From positions 469,511-533,510 of the forward strand of contig NW_023998485.1 of assembly GCF_014805625.2 (NCBI RefSeq): 64,000 nucleotides of DNA. The letters run 5' to 3'. The first letter of the stretch is position 1. Each line of letters begins with the position of its first letter. Below are positions 27,578 through 38,889 of the stretch, piece after piece. The notes below the pieces were generated by a model that was given only the letters and a program-made list of their open reading frames with translations, did no database searches and had not been told where the DNA came from. The translations under genes were made by a program, and so were the position numbers. The DNA comes from Glossina fuscipes. Lineage: Eukaryota; Arthropoda; Insecta; Diptera; Glossinidae.

Positions 27578-27669
27578 GAGCCGATAGCCTGTGTTGCTAG
27601 TGCTCAATGTCTTTTTTTTATTCTAAGAATTCAATTCATTAGTCTACAATTAAAATAATAATAATAATA
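27578..27669 (+). mobile_element. 5'-truncated LINE copy (3' end only)
   Basis: About 92 bp that match the last about 104 bp of the longer element at 31927-32030 (shared AGCCGATAGCCT start, AAGAATTCAATTCATTAGTC core and a TAA-repeat tail), with a few substitutions and a shorter TAA tract. It ends immediately before the 5' end of the long element. It is a severely 5'-truncated insertion of the same family. Confidence 0.8.
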
Positions 27670-27680
27670 AAAAGATTTAT
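27670..27680 (+). repeat. Target-site copy 2 (AAAAGATTTAT)
   Basis: The middle copy of the 11-bp target, differing from the outer copies at one position (A for G). It separates the truncated copy from the long element. Confidence 0.7.
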
Positions 27681-28015
27681 CATAGACGAGTCGACTTGTG
27701 TTCAGTGTAGTGCGTGTTTTCTATTCGTCTGCGTTTTTTCAATTGTTTCGGTGTTTTCGGTGTTTTTGTGTATTTAACTTCTTTCTTTTCAGTGTTATTG
27801 GTAAAACTGGTTAACGCGGATATCGCATATGTGCTTTTGTTTCGTCTATATATAATAAAAAATAGAAAACAAAAAAACAAAATAAAAAAAATAAAAAAAT
27901 TGAAAACATTTGACACTTTTCTTTAGTAGTTCCCAACCTTCTTGCACAGTTCCCAAACCTTTTCAAATGAGTGGTTATTTCAAAAATAATAATAAATAGA
28001 CAACAATAAGGCATA

Positions 28016-29344
28016 ATGGCCCTGGGGCCGCCAGACAAAAACCCGAATAGATTTTATCTATTAAGTGATACATCCCCCCAAAGAAAAAAAAGTAAAAAAT
28101 CAGATTTTCCGGTGTTGCCGATCAGCGATATAATCCCTATTGATAAAAAATATATTGTTATTTCTTCAACCGATGCTCGAATAACAATTTCCCAAACTAG
28201 CCCTTTTGCTATAAAAAAAGCTCTAGATAGCATTACAACATACATCGACTCGATCTCGATTCTACGCGATGGGAATTTACTGGTCCTCGCTGGGAACCCG
28301 CGCGCAACCGAAAAACTAATAAAGGCCAATTCTTTAGCTAATCTATGTGCTATTTCAGCTAAACTACATGAGAAACTTAACTCGGTTCGAGGCGTAATTT
28401 ATGCCCCTTGCTTAAAGCATGTGCCGGAAGATGAAATTGTTCGCGAAATGGGCATTCAAGGAGTGACTGAAGCATATAAATTAACCAAACTGAATGATGA
28501 CGGAAAAACACGCTCTCCTACAGGAAGGATTATTTTAACTTTTGATCGCTATCGATTACCGCGAACAGTTGATGTGGCGTGGTATAAATGTAAAGTAGAA
28601 CTATACATCCCAAATCCTATGAGGTGTAAAAATTGCCAACGCCTGGGTCATACGGCAAAAAGATGCACTAATGCTGCATCTTGTGCTAACTGTGGTCATC
28701 CTCCACATACTGAAAGCTGTACCCGTAGTTTCTGCATAAATTGCAATGATCAACACTCAGCGTTGACAAACAATGCCCACGTTTTGTACAGATGCGTGAA
28801 ATATTAAAAATCAAAACAGAAAATTACTGTAGCATGGGCGAAGCGCGACGCACATACCAGGAAAGAAATCCATCTGTAGCCCATGGAATTGGCAAAAGTA
28901 ATACCTATGCTGCTTCCAATGAAAAACCTGTTCCACCATTAACCAAAAATTATATTGCGAAACCAGTTACATCACTTGCCAAAGATAATATTGAAAAAAC
29001 CAAAGCAACTGCAAATATTGAAAAAATCCAAACAACAACATATATGCTAAAATCTAATATACCAAATTCTCCAGAATCTCCAGCTCTCAACNNNNNNNNN
29101 NAATATACCAAATTCTCCAGAATCTCCAGCTCTCAACTTTACTCAACAAATCACAAGTGTTAATGAATCCATTCTTTCATCCATTAATCAACCTTCAATT
29201 TCAAATTATTCACGTGCGCCAACCCGTTGCGCTTCAAATGTACCAAATCACCTAAATACAGATTATTCTGCTGGTAAGAATAAATCATTCACGAAAAATT
29301 CCTATAGTGACCTTCTCGACGGAGACGCTGACATGTCAACTTAA
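28016..29344 (+). pseudogene. LINE ORF1 (nucleocapsid-like protein), frameshifted
   Basis: RNA-binding structural protein of the retrotransposon. The frame from ATG 28016 to 28807 carries three zinc-knuckle motifs near its C-terminus: CKNCQRLGHTAKRC, CANCGHPPHTESC, and a third beginning CINCNDQHS. The frame is then lost near 28790; conserved sequence (REILKIKTENYCSMGEARR) continues in another frame from 28792. A run of ten N at 29092-29101 breaks this second part, but the 36 bases on each side of the N run are identical. If they are one sequence, the frame continues to a TAA at 29342-29344. So the biological damage seen is one frameshift; the other interruption is probably an assembly artefact. 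Confidence 0.8.
29092..29101. other. Assembly gap (10 N), probably a false gap
   Basis: Ten N. The 36 bases before it (29056-29091) and after it (29102-29137) are identical, which suggests two contigs overlapping by at least 36 bp that were joined without being merged. Confidence 0.85.
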
Positions 29345-29365
29345 CCCTCCCTCCACTCTGCTTAC

Positions 29366-31849
29366 ATGTCATTACAATTAAATAAAGTTTTTAAAATTCT
29401 ACAATGGAACATTAAGGGACTTATTAATAATTTTGATGAACTCCGTACACTCATAAATGATTTTAATCCAACCTTTTTATCGCTTCAAGAAACCCATTGT
29501 AGAAGCTCTTTTAATCCTATTCCACCCAAATCATATACTGGATACTTCGCGAATGCTGATCAAAATTCATATTCCAAACAAGGAGTAGGTGTTTTTATAA
29601 AATCAAGTATACCTCACAAACGCATAAATTTAAGCTCAAATATACAAGCCGTAGCGATACAAATAATGTTAAATATAAAATTTACAGTGCTTTCGCTCTA
29701 TATTCCACCTGCGCAATCGTTTTCTCAGCAAGAACTCTACAGTTTATTCTCCGTACTACCAATTTCTCTTTTACCTTGCCTCTCTAAGGTATTAGAGAAG
29801 ATTATGGCGTCCAGATTATCTTGGTTTCTTGAGTCCAAGAACCTGATAACAAAGCAACAAGTTGGTTTCAAGCGGGGTAGAGGATGCATCGACGCTCTGT
29901 TACATATTGATTATTTCACAAGCAAAGCAATTTCCGAACGAAATCACGTAACAATTCTCTCAATTGATTTCGAAAAAGCATTTGACAGAGTTGGTCTTCA
30001 TGTTATCTTAAGACTCTTGAAATCATGGAATGTTGGACCCAAATTCTTCAACTACATCAAACCATTCATGTCGCATCGGCGGTTCAAAGTTAGAATCAAC
30101 AATCATCTTTCTGATTCCTTTCCGCTAAAGAATGGCATTCCGTAAGGATCTCCTCTCTCTGTCACGCTTTTCCAGATCGCTTTCAACGAAATTAGCGAAA
30201 TTCTTTACCGTGTACCAAGGGTGGAACGTTGTCTCTGCGCGGACGATGTATACATTTTTACAAAAGAAAAAGACAACACGAAAGCAATCAACATCCTCGA
30301 ATGTATTGCATGTGAGATCTCCACATGGGCAAACTCGTCAGGAGCTATAATCTCTATACAAAAATCCAAAAAAATTCACATTTGTCGAAAACAAATGTGC
30401 GATGCAGGAAACCTACTGATGCATACTAACGGCTTACCAGTACTAAATGTGCAGACGCTCCATGTTTTCGGGCTCACGTTTTCAAACAATTATCGTTGGA
30501 AAGCACACTGCCTTCGTTTAAAAAACTCCCTTTTAACAAGGGTAAATTTCATACAGTACGTTGGTTGGAGAAGCCATGCGCATATTAACACTATCGCTTA
30601 TCTTACCAAAATGCTTGTGTTAAGCAAGATTGACTATGCTTTGATAATTTATGGCAATAGCTGCAAATCTAATATCAACATCCTTAAACCGGTCTATCAC
30701 CAAGCCGTTAGAGCAAGTTGTTATGCTTTTCGGACGACGCCCATAAATAATATTATAATTGAAACTGGTCTCCCAACCTTAGAAAATAGACTGTATGAGT
30801 TAAAAGCTAAAATAGTCCCTAAGCTTCTTAATTCAAACAAATCCATTCTCGGTGATGACGTAAGAAAGATTATTATTGCGAAGAAAATTCCAAAGTCACC
30901 ATCTGCAATTGACCATTGTTTGTGCATCGCAAAGGAATTGAACATTCCCTTAAAAATTTACCGCTCTTTTGGTGTTAAACCTCCCTGGATTTTGAAAGAC
31001 TGCTCTTTTGACATCTCACTGTCTATGCACAAGAAAGAACCAAATTACGTCTTCAGGAATCTAATAGCTGAGAAAACCCAAGTATTGGACAATACTGGTT
31101 GGAATCTTTTGTACACAGACGGCTCAAAATCTCCTGGTCTGCCTCCTGCTTCTGCGGTGGTAGATGCTACAGGTCGGATTCTTCTCAACCACATATTTCA
31201 CGAAAGCACTTCAACTTTCATAACCGAAGCCAGAGCTATCCTTCACGCTGCCAACCTTGCCCATAAAAACAAACTCAAAACCGTCATTGTTACTGACAGT
31301 TTGTCTGTATTGCTAGCTACCCGGAACCCTTCGACTTCGAGATGGAGCACCATCAACAAATTAAGGAATATAATTACTACACCCGACGGAAAAATTAAAA
31401 TGTTATGGGTACCAAGTCACATCGGTTTACTGGGAAATGAGCAGGCTGATCGAGCGGCAAAGTATGCTGCTTCTGCTCCTCTAATTATGGATGATGTCAT
31501 GGAAAAGTTGGATCTTCAAAGATACATTGGAAGAAAAGTTAAAGAGAAAACTGCAGAAGGAAATTTACAATACCATCACCAACACTATTCTTGCATTAAC
31601 CCTCAATTAACTCCACCTCTATATCCAACAAATGTTGAGAAAACCAAGATCCAAACATTTTCGAGAATTCGCCTTGGTCATACAATTGCAACTCACCAAT
31701 GGATCCTGAAGAAGTCTTCTCCCCCAATCAGCTGTTGTGGACAAACTCTTATTATAAAGCACATTCTCTGCGACTGCCTCAACTTTTCCTTGGCTAGAAG
31801 TATTGCATTTGGAACGATTAACCCTTTGAACATTCTACAATCAACTTAA
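29366..31849 (+). pseudogene. LINE ORF2 (endonuclease, reverse transcriptase, RNase H), defective
   Basis: One reading frame throughout. The N-terminal endonuclease begins near residue 10 (LQWNIKGL, then SLQETH with the catalytic Glu) and stops after the VLSLYIPPAQSF region; the sequence then jumps straight into the RT (ISLLPCLSKVLEKIMASRL). The second half of the endonuclease and the region linking it to RT, several hundred residues in the family, are missing in frame. RT motif A is LSIDFEKAFDRV; the frame then meets TAA at 30143-30145, exactly where GIPQGSP is expected (GIP-stop-GSP), so a CAA-to-TAA change is likely. RT motif C reads CADD in place of YADD (from 30221). RNase H follows with LLYTDGSKSPG, ITEARAI, VTDSLSVLLA and SHIGLLGNEQADRAAK. 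The last part has a Cys/His-rich stretch (SCCGQTLIIKHILCDC). Confidence 0.85.
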
Positions 31850-32002
31850 GAACAGAATATCAATTCAATATCTTACTTCATTAATACTACTAAGCTTATT
31901 ATCTAATATCCATTTTTTTAAATTATAGCCGATAGCCTATGTTGCTAGTGCTCAATGTCTCTTTTTTTAGTCTAAGAATTCAATTCATTAGTCTAAAATT
32001 AA

Positions 32003-32004
<2 letters not shown>

Positions 32005-32030
<26 letters not shown>
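32005..32030 (+). repeat. TAA-repeat tail of the LINE
   Basis: A run of nine or so TAA/AAT units ending the element, directly before the target-site copy at 32031. Confidence 0.9.
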
Positions 32031-32034
<4 letters not shown>

Positions 32035-32041
32035 GATTTGT
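32031..32041 (+). repeat. Target-site copy 3 (AAAAGATTTGT)
   Basis: Exact copy of 27567-27577, at the right end of the LINE. Confidence 0.8.
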
Positions 32042-33244
32042 ATTTTTTCAAAAACTACATAGAATTTTTTATAATTAAACTTCATCTTCACCTCGGAACT
32101 AGTGTGGGACTTCGTCAATAAAAGAGTATGAGCGAATTCCCTGCAATATGTTAACTCTAACGGAAATAGGTTTTATTTTGTCAGTTCGTGCTTTTATCAA
32201 GAATGATCATATTTCTATGTAAATCAAGTGACGTTAATTAAGTATGTTCTGCGTATCACTCATTGGAGATTACATAATCTTTAACGAGTTTTGTGCAACA
32301 TCAATAATCTTGAACAATAATTCACTAATATCTATCTATTTGGTTGGTGAAATAATGGTTACACAACTTCAATTTTATTCTGACCTCAAATTTCCCGCTA
32401 AATTAAAAAAAAATCTTGTGCTTTATACAATAAAGTTTCTGTTATATTACCTTTTAATGATATGATGCAAATATATATGTTGCAAGTATCGTAGACTAAG
32501 AAATTTTCCTGGGTATATACAATATCTTCCAACCATAATCATACTGGACTTTTTATAGCGAATCATACCGTGATGTGATTCTCAGTTACTTTGGGAACTG
32601 TGAAATTAATTGAAAGGTTATTATTTTAGCTACTCAAAGATAAAAAGAAGTGAACGTGCCAAAAGACGAAGAACACTTATATCTGTATGTGAATAGCCAT
32701 CTAACGAATCGAAAAGCTGCAATAAAGTTGACCCTGAAACCAGGCTGGATGGTATAGGACGTTATTAAAAAAAAAAAGAACTGAAAAATCCTCCAAGATG
32801 ACACGATAACAGTTTACAAAGAGAACGTGTTACATTTGTGAGAAATCTGAAGGAGTAAATTACCACGAGGGCTAAACGGCCACAAATGTGTCTTTTCTTT
32901 GTTAATTTTTTGTTGTTAAGGTTAAGGTAAAAAAAACACATATTTTTGAGAATGAGGTTTTAAATGAATAAAATATATAAGTTCAAGGTTAAAATTCAAG
33001 GCCCATCGAGGTCCTACGGTGGCTAAAATGTGATTCAATCTTCGCTGATTTACAATACAATTCGAAAGTGTCTGTATCGTACATTTTTCAAGATGTTTAT
33101 TTTGAAGAGTACTGACATGATAAGATAGATGATAGGTATCAAGAATTCCTCAACAACCGAATTTGAACGGTTGTTCTATTATCAATAACTTTTTTATAAA
33201 TCAAACAAGTGATTCACTTCTCATCATTTTCTGTTATTTTTCAG
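32042..33244. other. Intronic sequence of the Ance-3-like gene
   Basis: AT-rich, ending in a polypyrimidine tract and the AG acceptor at 33243-33244. No other exon recognised. The short frame at 32244-32465 shows no domain. Confidence 0.5.
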
Positions 33245-33782
33245 ATACTTCGTTTCTACAGTATTGCAATTTCAAATATATCGTGGCATGTGTCGTGCAG
33301 CTGGTCAGTATGATGTGAATGATCCCCGCAAACCTTTACATAAATGTGATGTTTATCGTCACCCTGAAGCGGGCAATTTACTAAAGTGAGTTCGTGTTTC
33401 ATTTACATGCAAGACACTTGTGAATTAAGTTTGGATTTTTTCTAACGATATCAATAGACAAATTATGTCCAAAGGGGCCTCTCAGCCCTGGCAAGAGACT
33501 TTGGAAGAAGCTTTGGGCGAGGGGCGTTTGGATGGCAGTGCTTTACGTGAATATTTTGCACCCCTCGAGGAATGGTTGCGGCTCGAGAATTTACGTACTA
33601 ATGAATACGTGGGCTGGAATTATGACGGTGATTACTGTAAGCGTAGCATAGAAACCGCCAATCTACAAGTTTTTGGCGGTTATTATAATGACGCCAATCA
33701 CCAGCAACAATATTTACATTTCATGAAGTTGTTATTAAGTCATTTATTCATATTCATGGTATGCAATGTCATATTGAAGTAA
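33245..33782 (+). CDS. Ance-3: Ance-3-like M2 peptidase, last two coding exons (partial)
   Basis: C-terminal end of an angiotensin-converting-enzyme-like protein (peptidase family M2). Exon 33245-33385 encodes YFVSTVLQFQIYRGMC...PLHKCDVYRHPEAGNLLK, which matches the conserved ACE stretch that includes the PLHKCDIY segment. Donor GTGAGT; the next exon begins at 33458 after AATAG, and the split AAA codon (aa|a) keeps the frame. Exon 33458-33782 encodes SKGASQPWQETLEEALGEG, YFAPLEEWLRLEN and YVGWNYD, followed by a hydrophobic C-terminus (LLLSHLFIFMVCNVILK), likely a membrane anchor or anchoring signal. AATAAA lies at 33917-33922. The HEMGH zinc-site exon and all upstream exons were not found anywhere in the window, so they lie beyond the left edge or are missing. 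The symbol rests on place in the Nimrod cluster. Confidence 0.85.
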
Positions 33783-34700
33783 GTTTAATTCAAATTTTAC
33801 GCATTTTATAATTTTTTAATTTTTTTTGTTAAGAAGAAAATTTAAAATTTCTAAAAATGTAATTTAAATATGCAAATAATTTTATATTTTATCTCTTCTA
33901 ACATTCTGTCAAGTCAAATAAAAAATATATATTTCATAAAATTTGTTTTGAAAAATTGCCTTTAATTTTTTACTTTTTATGTTGAACGTTTTGCTGGTCA
34001 ATGTCAAGGCATTTTATTGAATTTTAATAAAAATTAAACGTAAACATTTCTAAATCACATACTTAACCCTACACACTACGATAATAAATATAGAAAAAAA
34101 AATTTGTTTTTTAATTCAATGCATAAACCTGCTCATTAGACAAGGCGTTATGTGGTATTAGATTAGTTTAGTCCATTGTCGCTGTGTGGCAGTGAGGGAG
34201 CGCGCGACTCTTGCTGGTTTCTATAAAGTTTCGTAGACGCCAATCCACAGTAGTGCTGCTAATCTAATGGAGTATAAATAACAGCTTTAAATAACACTTT
34301 AAGTGGAGGTGCGTTTGCCTGTTATGCATTGTGTTAAACTTTTGTTGAATGTTGACTGTTATTATAGAAATATGTTTTGGAAGTTTTAAAACTATACATG
34401 TTCTTGAAAAGCGCAACTGAAGCATTAACGACTTTGAGTTTATTTAGACTTATATATTCGCATCCTGGTGTTTCCAGTTGAAGAAAGTTTACAAAAGCTT
34501 TGGTTTAAAAATTTTCCTAAAAAAAATCGAAGGTTGGTGAAGTCTTCACGTTACTTTCAAGAATAAGCTAAACGAGTTCACGATTAACAAAAGTCGATAT
34601 CAAAGACAAAGAAAGAGAGCAAACAAATTACGTTTTTACCTACAAAGTACAACAATCATGTAGAATGTTGTTGTTTATTTTTTACCCATTTATACATGGA
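33783..34700. other. 3' flank of the Ance-3-like gene
   Basis: 3' UTR with AATAAA at 33917-33922, then non-coding DNA. A 10-bp inverted repeat (ATTAGATTAG at 34157-34166 and CTAATCTAAT at 34259-34268) brackets about 90 bp that are less AT-rich than the surroundings; significance unknown. Confidence 0.5.
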
Positions 34701-34714
34701 ATTCAACTAAAGAA

Positions 34715-36420
34715 AAGAAGCTAGTGTGATTGCAATTCTACGGAGAAGGTATAAAACAGTTTCACGTCATCAGCATACATTAATATCTCGCTGGAGGTAA
34801 TCACCGATGGGAGATCATTAATGTATAAATTAAATAAAATGGATCCTAAGTGGTTGCCTTGAGGTATGCCAGACGTAACGGGGAATTCATCCGAGGTAAT
34901 AAAGTTTAACAAAACCCTGAATGATCTATTATGCAGATAAAAGCGTATCCACTTTACTAAATAGAGTAGGAGGACGCTTGGAGTTTAAAGATGAGTAATT
35001 TATGGTTAACCAAATCAAACGCTTTACTAAAATCAGTGTATATGACATCAGTGCGAGTCACTAGAAATAGCCTTGAAAACATGACAAGTAAACTCTAACA
35101 GATTGGTGAGTGCAGATCTTTCTTTTCAATCTTCCTTTCCTCGTTGGAGTTGAGCGAAATACGATTTGATGGCAAAGGCCAAATGCTGAGTCACAATTCG
35201 CTGGAACAGTTTGCGTAAGACACTTAACTTGACAATGACTCTGTAGTTCTCTACAAATTGTCTACTTCCATTTTTGTGAATAGGAATAAGGAAACTAGTC
35301 TGCCAACACAAAGAGAAAACAACTAAATTCAGGGACTTCTTAAAAATCTTTGAGATAAGACCACATACGTCATTTTCAGAACTAACTAAATTAGGAATTG
35401 AAATCAAATCAGTTATCGGTTACGGGTAGTTTACTGCTAAATCGGGATTAGCAACCAATAAGCTTTTTTGGAAGTATTTAGCAAAGAGGATTCAGGTTTT
35501 AATATCACCCGAGCACTCAGAGCCGTTGAAAGAAACATCCGAGAGATTTATGGAGATTGTTCTTTTGAACTTAACAAACTTAAAAGAGTATTTAGAGCTA
35601 GCAAACAGAGAGGATTTAATAACCTGAAGGTATCTGCAATATTATTGATGGTTGAGAGAATTAAATCCATACCTTGCCGCCGAATAAGCGAAATATTCGG
35701 AAGCAGAGCCACATTTCCAATATTTTTTGAAAAGCGTTTTTTTATTCTTATAATACTTAATTGTTTTATTAATCCACGGGGGACACCTGCTTCGAGGTCG
35801 GGACTGCTCGATCGGAACAGATGCAGAAATAGCAAGATTTAAGATTTCGTAGAACGATGACAGTAACAATACTTTCAATACTTCCAAGTGAGAAGCATAA
35901 TATGTGAAAGATGAGATTCTAGCAGCGAAATATTGATTTTATGGAAATCATAATATTTACTTGAAAAAGTTGAATTTGGAACATTAAAATAGTTCAACGA
36001 ACCGTCATGCTTGTGATGAAAGGAAATAAACATTGCTGGATGATAAGGATCCTCAGGTAAACTAAAAGGTGGGCAACGATTTACACTAATCTCCGGGAAA
36101 TTGGCAAAGCAGAGATCAGGCAGTTTACCATTACGATCAGGGGCACGGTTGTATTGAAATAAATTATTATCAAATAATTCGTTAAAGAACACAACAGCTC
36201 TGCCAGATGTTCAAGTAGGAATCAAACAGTCACAACTATCGATGTAACACCATGTGACTTGAGGCAAATTGAAGACACGCAGTGACTTTATCGGCAATTG
36301 CTTGGCCACTTCGCAAATGAGGGCGGCCTGTTTCTTATATATGGAAATATCCGAGTTTGGGGGAATATGGGAGTAGGTAACATATAAGTGTTTATTAGGA
36401 AATTGTCGTCACGTTATAAG
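34715..36420 (-). mobile_element. Decayed non-LTR retrotransposon, minus strand
   Basis: Read on the minus strand from 36420 to 34721: endonuclease remnant with FNLPQVTW (from a GDFN-type motif) near 36275, then LCFAN and LPEDPYHPAMFISF (catalytic His region) near 36060; a linker with SRPRSRCPPWINKTIK near 35780; RT with SFLIPIHKNGS and NYRVIVKLSVLRKLF (35220-35300), motif A YTDFSKAFDLVNHKLL (34980-35030), GIPQGNHLGSILFNLYINDL and motif C YADD (34770-34865). Many frameshifts and stops, so old. The motifs suggest a Jockey/CR1-type element, a different family from the I-like one at 27.7 kb. No ends or target duplication found. Confidence 0.75.
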
Positions 36421-36436
36421 TTTGTGACGATTTCCA

Positions 36437-36478
36437 AAAAAAAGATTCGGTCACAACCGTATATAATTTTCTCCCTTT
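36437..36478 (+). repeat. Dispersed repeat end
   Basis: AAAAAGATTCGGTCACAACC followed by GTATATAATTTTCT, closely matching the end of copy 1 at 11513-11545. It adjoins the 5' side of the decayed LINE. Confidence 0.5.
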
Positions 36479-38889
36479 AATAATATATGAATTTCGTTAA
36501 ACAAATATGTTACGTATCGCGTGAATAGCATATTATAATAAATGATTACAATTTAGCAAGCCCTTCAGTTAAATAATGGCAGATATTAAGAAAGGAGTTC
36601 CAAGCTGTATACAAGTTCACGCTTAACTCACTTCACTATGCCGACAATATGTTTGGCAAAGTTTCGTTAGGTTTCAGACATATTCATGGTTGAGTCCTTA
36701 AGGCACCCATATTCTCCTAGGCAAAACCATGGCCATATATGCGTCTATCTTTCGAAATCACTGTTATAACTAAATTTCACATAGAGCATTCGTCTTAACT
36801 TAAAAGGTCATCTAAGCTGATACAAAAGCTTGCCCAAAATTAAGGAAGGTCTGAAAACTAAAAATCTATTCCCTCACTTTGTTTATGTTTCAATCTTTTT
36901 ATAGGATTATGTACATGAACTAGTACATCCGCTTTGGTGTTAGATCTTCTTGTTCAGGTAGATGACATTTATAACACTTGAGCTGCTCTGAATGCAAGTA
37001 AGAATTCAATCGAACTAATTAGTAAATTCGATTAAAAGGATAATATCCTTTTTTTCAGTTTGACTCAGTGGCAACAGATTTAATTTTGTCTACAATGAAC
37101 CCAACTTTTAGAGTACTCTGTAAAATTAACTGACAACCGCAAGAGCAAGAAACATAGCATAGTTAGCTGTGAACTTGAAACGGGTCTGACTGAAATTACA
37201 GGCAATTACAGGCAATCGTGCAAGACGGTCAGCCGTTGATCAGAAACGGGCGTAATAATGGAGTCCTTAGCGTTTTTCCCCCAATTTTCTTGCGATACTA
37301 AGCCAGCTCCAAGGCAAGATTTTTGCTTGTTGAAATTGTAGTAGCCTGCAGCATATTTTCGACCAATAGTTTTAAGAGATTAAAGTTCGTCTTATGGCGA
37401 AGAGCCGCTAATTCAATACTTTAAATTTTAATTTGACTGAGAATTTTATTTTATCGAGATCTGCTGGAAAAAATGACTGTCTTGCAGAATTGTTTGTTAG
37501 CGAACTACGAACTGTGTGTAGGATTTGTTTGGAAAAAGGAAATTAAGTTAAGTCTAAATTTAGTTATCTACGAAAATCAGTTAAAATGATCGCCTAAATT
37601 AATTGCATATGTTGGCCGAATGCAAATTTTCAAATAAACAAAACTAAAAGAAATTGGATCAACATAACAAAACGTTCTGAGCTCGTGTACCGTATGATGA
37701 AAGTGGCGGATCATACTAAGATACATATTGCAATAGATTTTAGATAGATTTCGTACTATAATCATAGCACATGTACTGGATCGCGATTACTGACACAATA
37801 CACATGCGTAAATAATCCTAGGGTGTGTACTACGATTATGCCACAGGATGCTATCACGCGCGCGAGATAAACGTTACATCACAAAGGATGGAATACAGGT
37901 GTGTATACAAGTGGTTTTCTTTTTTGGATTTGTGAATCTGTTGTCAAAAGGAAATTAAAAAGGAATCATTGATCGGTATTAAAAGGTGCGGTCTAAACTA
38001 CACATAAATTTCTGGTTTGTTTTTTATTGAACTTTTTTTAAAGTTCATTTACTACTTCCCACACTGGTTGCCTTAGTTACAAACGTTTACACAAATCTTG
38101 TCGGAGAACAAAAACCGTACAAGTGCCGAAGAAAAAAACCAAATTTAATTTATTTTATTTAAAAACTTAATTCAATAAAATATAAAACACAGTTTTGTAA
38201 GCAATTTTAAATATTGTATATACGGAATCATTCCAAGTCACACATAGAATATATGTTTAGTAAATAATAGAAAAAAAGAAAAAAAAAAAAAAAGCAAACG
38301 AGGGTCAGTCACTTATTTTATACCACAGCACCACCGCCCTCTTTCTCTCTATTACTTAGCGTTCTTCAATAACGTAATAATAATAATAAAATTGAAACTA
38401 AACAGTAAATTAACTTTAAGAGACTCGGATATAAAAAAACAATACATGAACTAAGGACATATGCAAGTAAGTAAACAAAACAAACGTACACAACAACATG
38501 TTTAACAAACTCAATTAAATTCAATCAAAACGTTTTACATGGAAGTCACAGACAGAGATTAACTATGCGGTATACACAGATATACAATATATTTCATACT
38601 ACGTTGGGAGACAATTTTTGGAGAGATTTTGTTTTTTTTTTTTTTTTATTTCTGGTCATTTAATTTGCAATTTTCTCCTCCATTACTTTAGCTTCTATGG
38701 AATGAGAATTTTATGGCTTATGTTAGTTTACGAGACGCATTTTAAACGCACAAAACACTAAGCGGATAAAAATGATCAATAAGTTGTATATAAATTAGAA
38801 TAGCGAAAGTATTTTCAGAGAGATGCTTTTTCAAACCTATGAATAAATTTTTTTTTATTTTTTTTATTTTTAAACATTGAAAAAGTAAA
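36479..38889. other. Intergenic region upstream of nimA
   Basis: No gene recognised. Runs of A and T near 38277-38293 and 38632-38648. The promoter and 5' UTR of nimA should lie here; I could not fix a start site. Confidence 0.4.

Larger units (their letters stand above)
27681..32030 (+). mobile_element. I-clade-like non-LTR retrotransposon (LINE), defective
   Basis: A two-ORF LINE: 5' leader 27681-28015, ORF1 with three CCHC knuckles, ORF2 with endonuclease, reverse transcriptase and RNase H, and a 3' tail of TAA repeats (about 32005-32030). RNase H plus a TAA tail fits the I clade known from Drosophila. It starts with CATAGACGAG, like other elements of this group that begin with CAT. The element is about 4.35 kb; ORF2 has lost an internal segment, ORF1 has a frameshift and ORF2 a premature stop, so it cannot move by itself. 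It lies in the same orientation as the Ance-3-like exons at 33.2 kb and probably within an intron of that gene. Confidence 0.85.

Noticed and set aside
28792..29163. Separate 123-codon protein containing X residues
   Set aside because: It is the frameshifted continuation of LINE ORF1 across the N-gap, not a gene.
34157..34268. 10-bp inverted repeat around 90 bp, possibly a small mobile element or RNA stem
   Set aside because: The arms are short and AT-rich with no flanking duplication; chance is likely.
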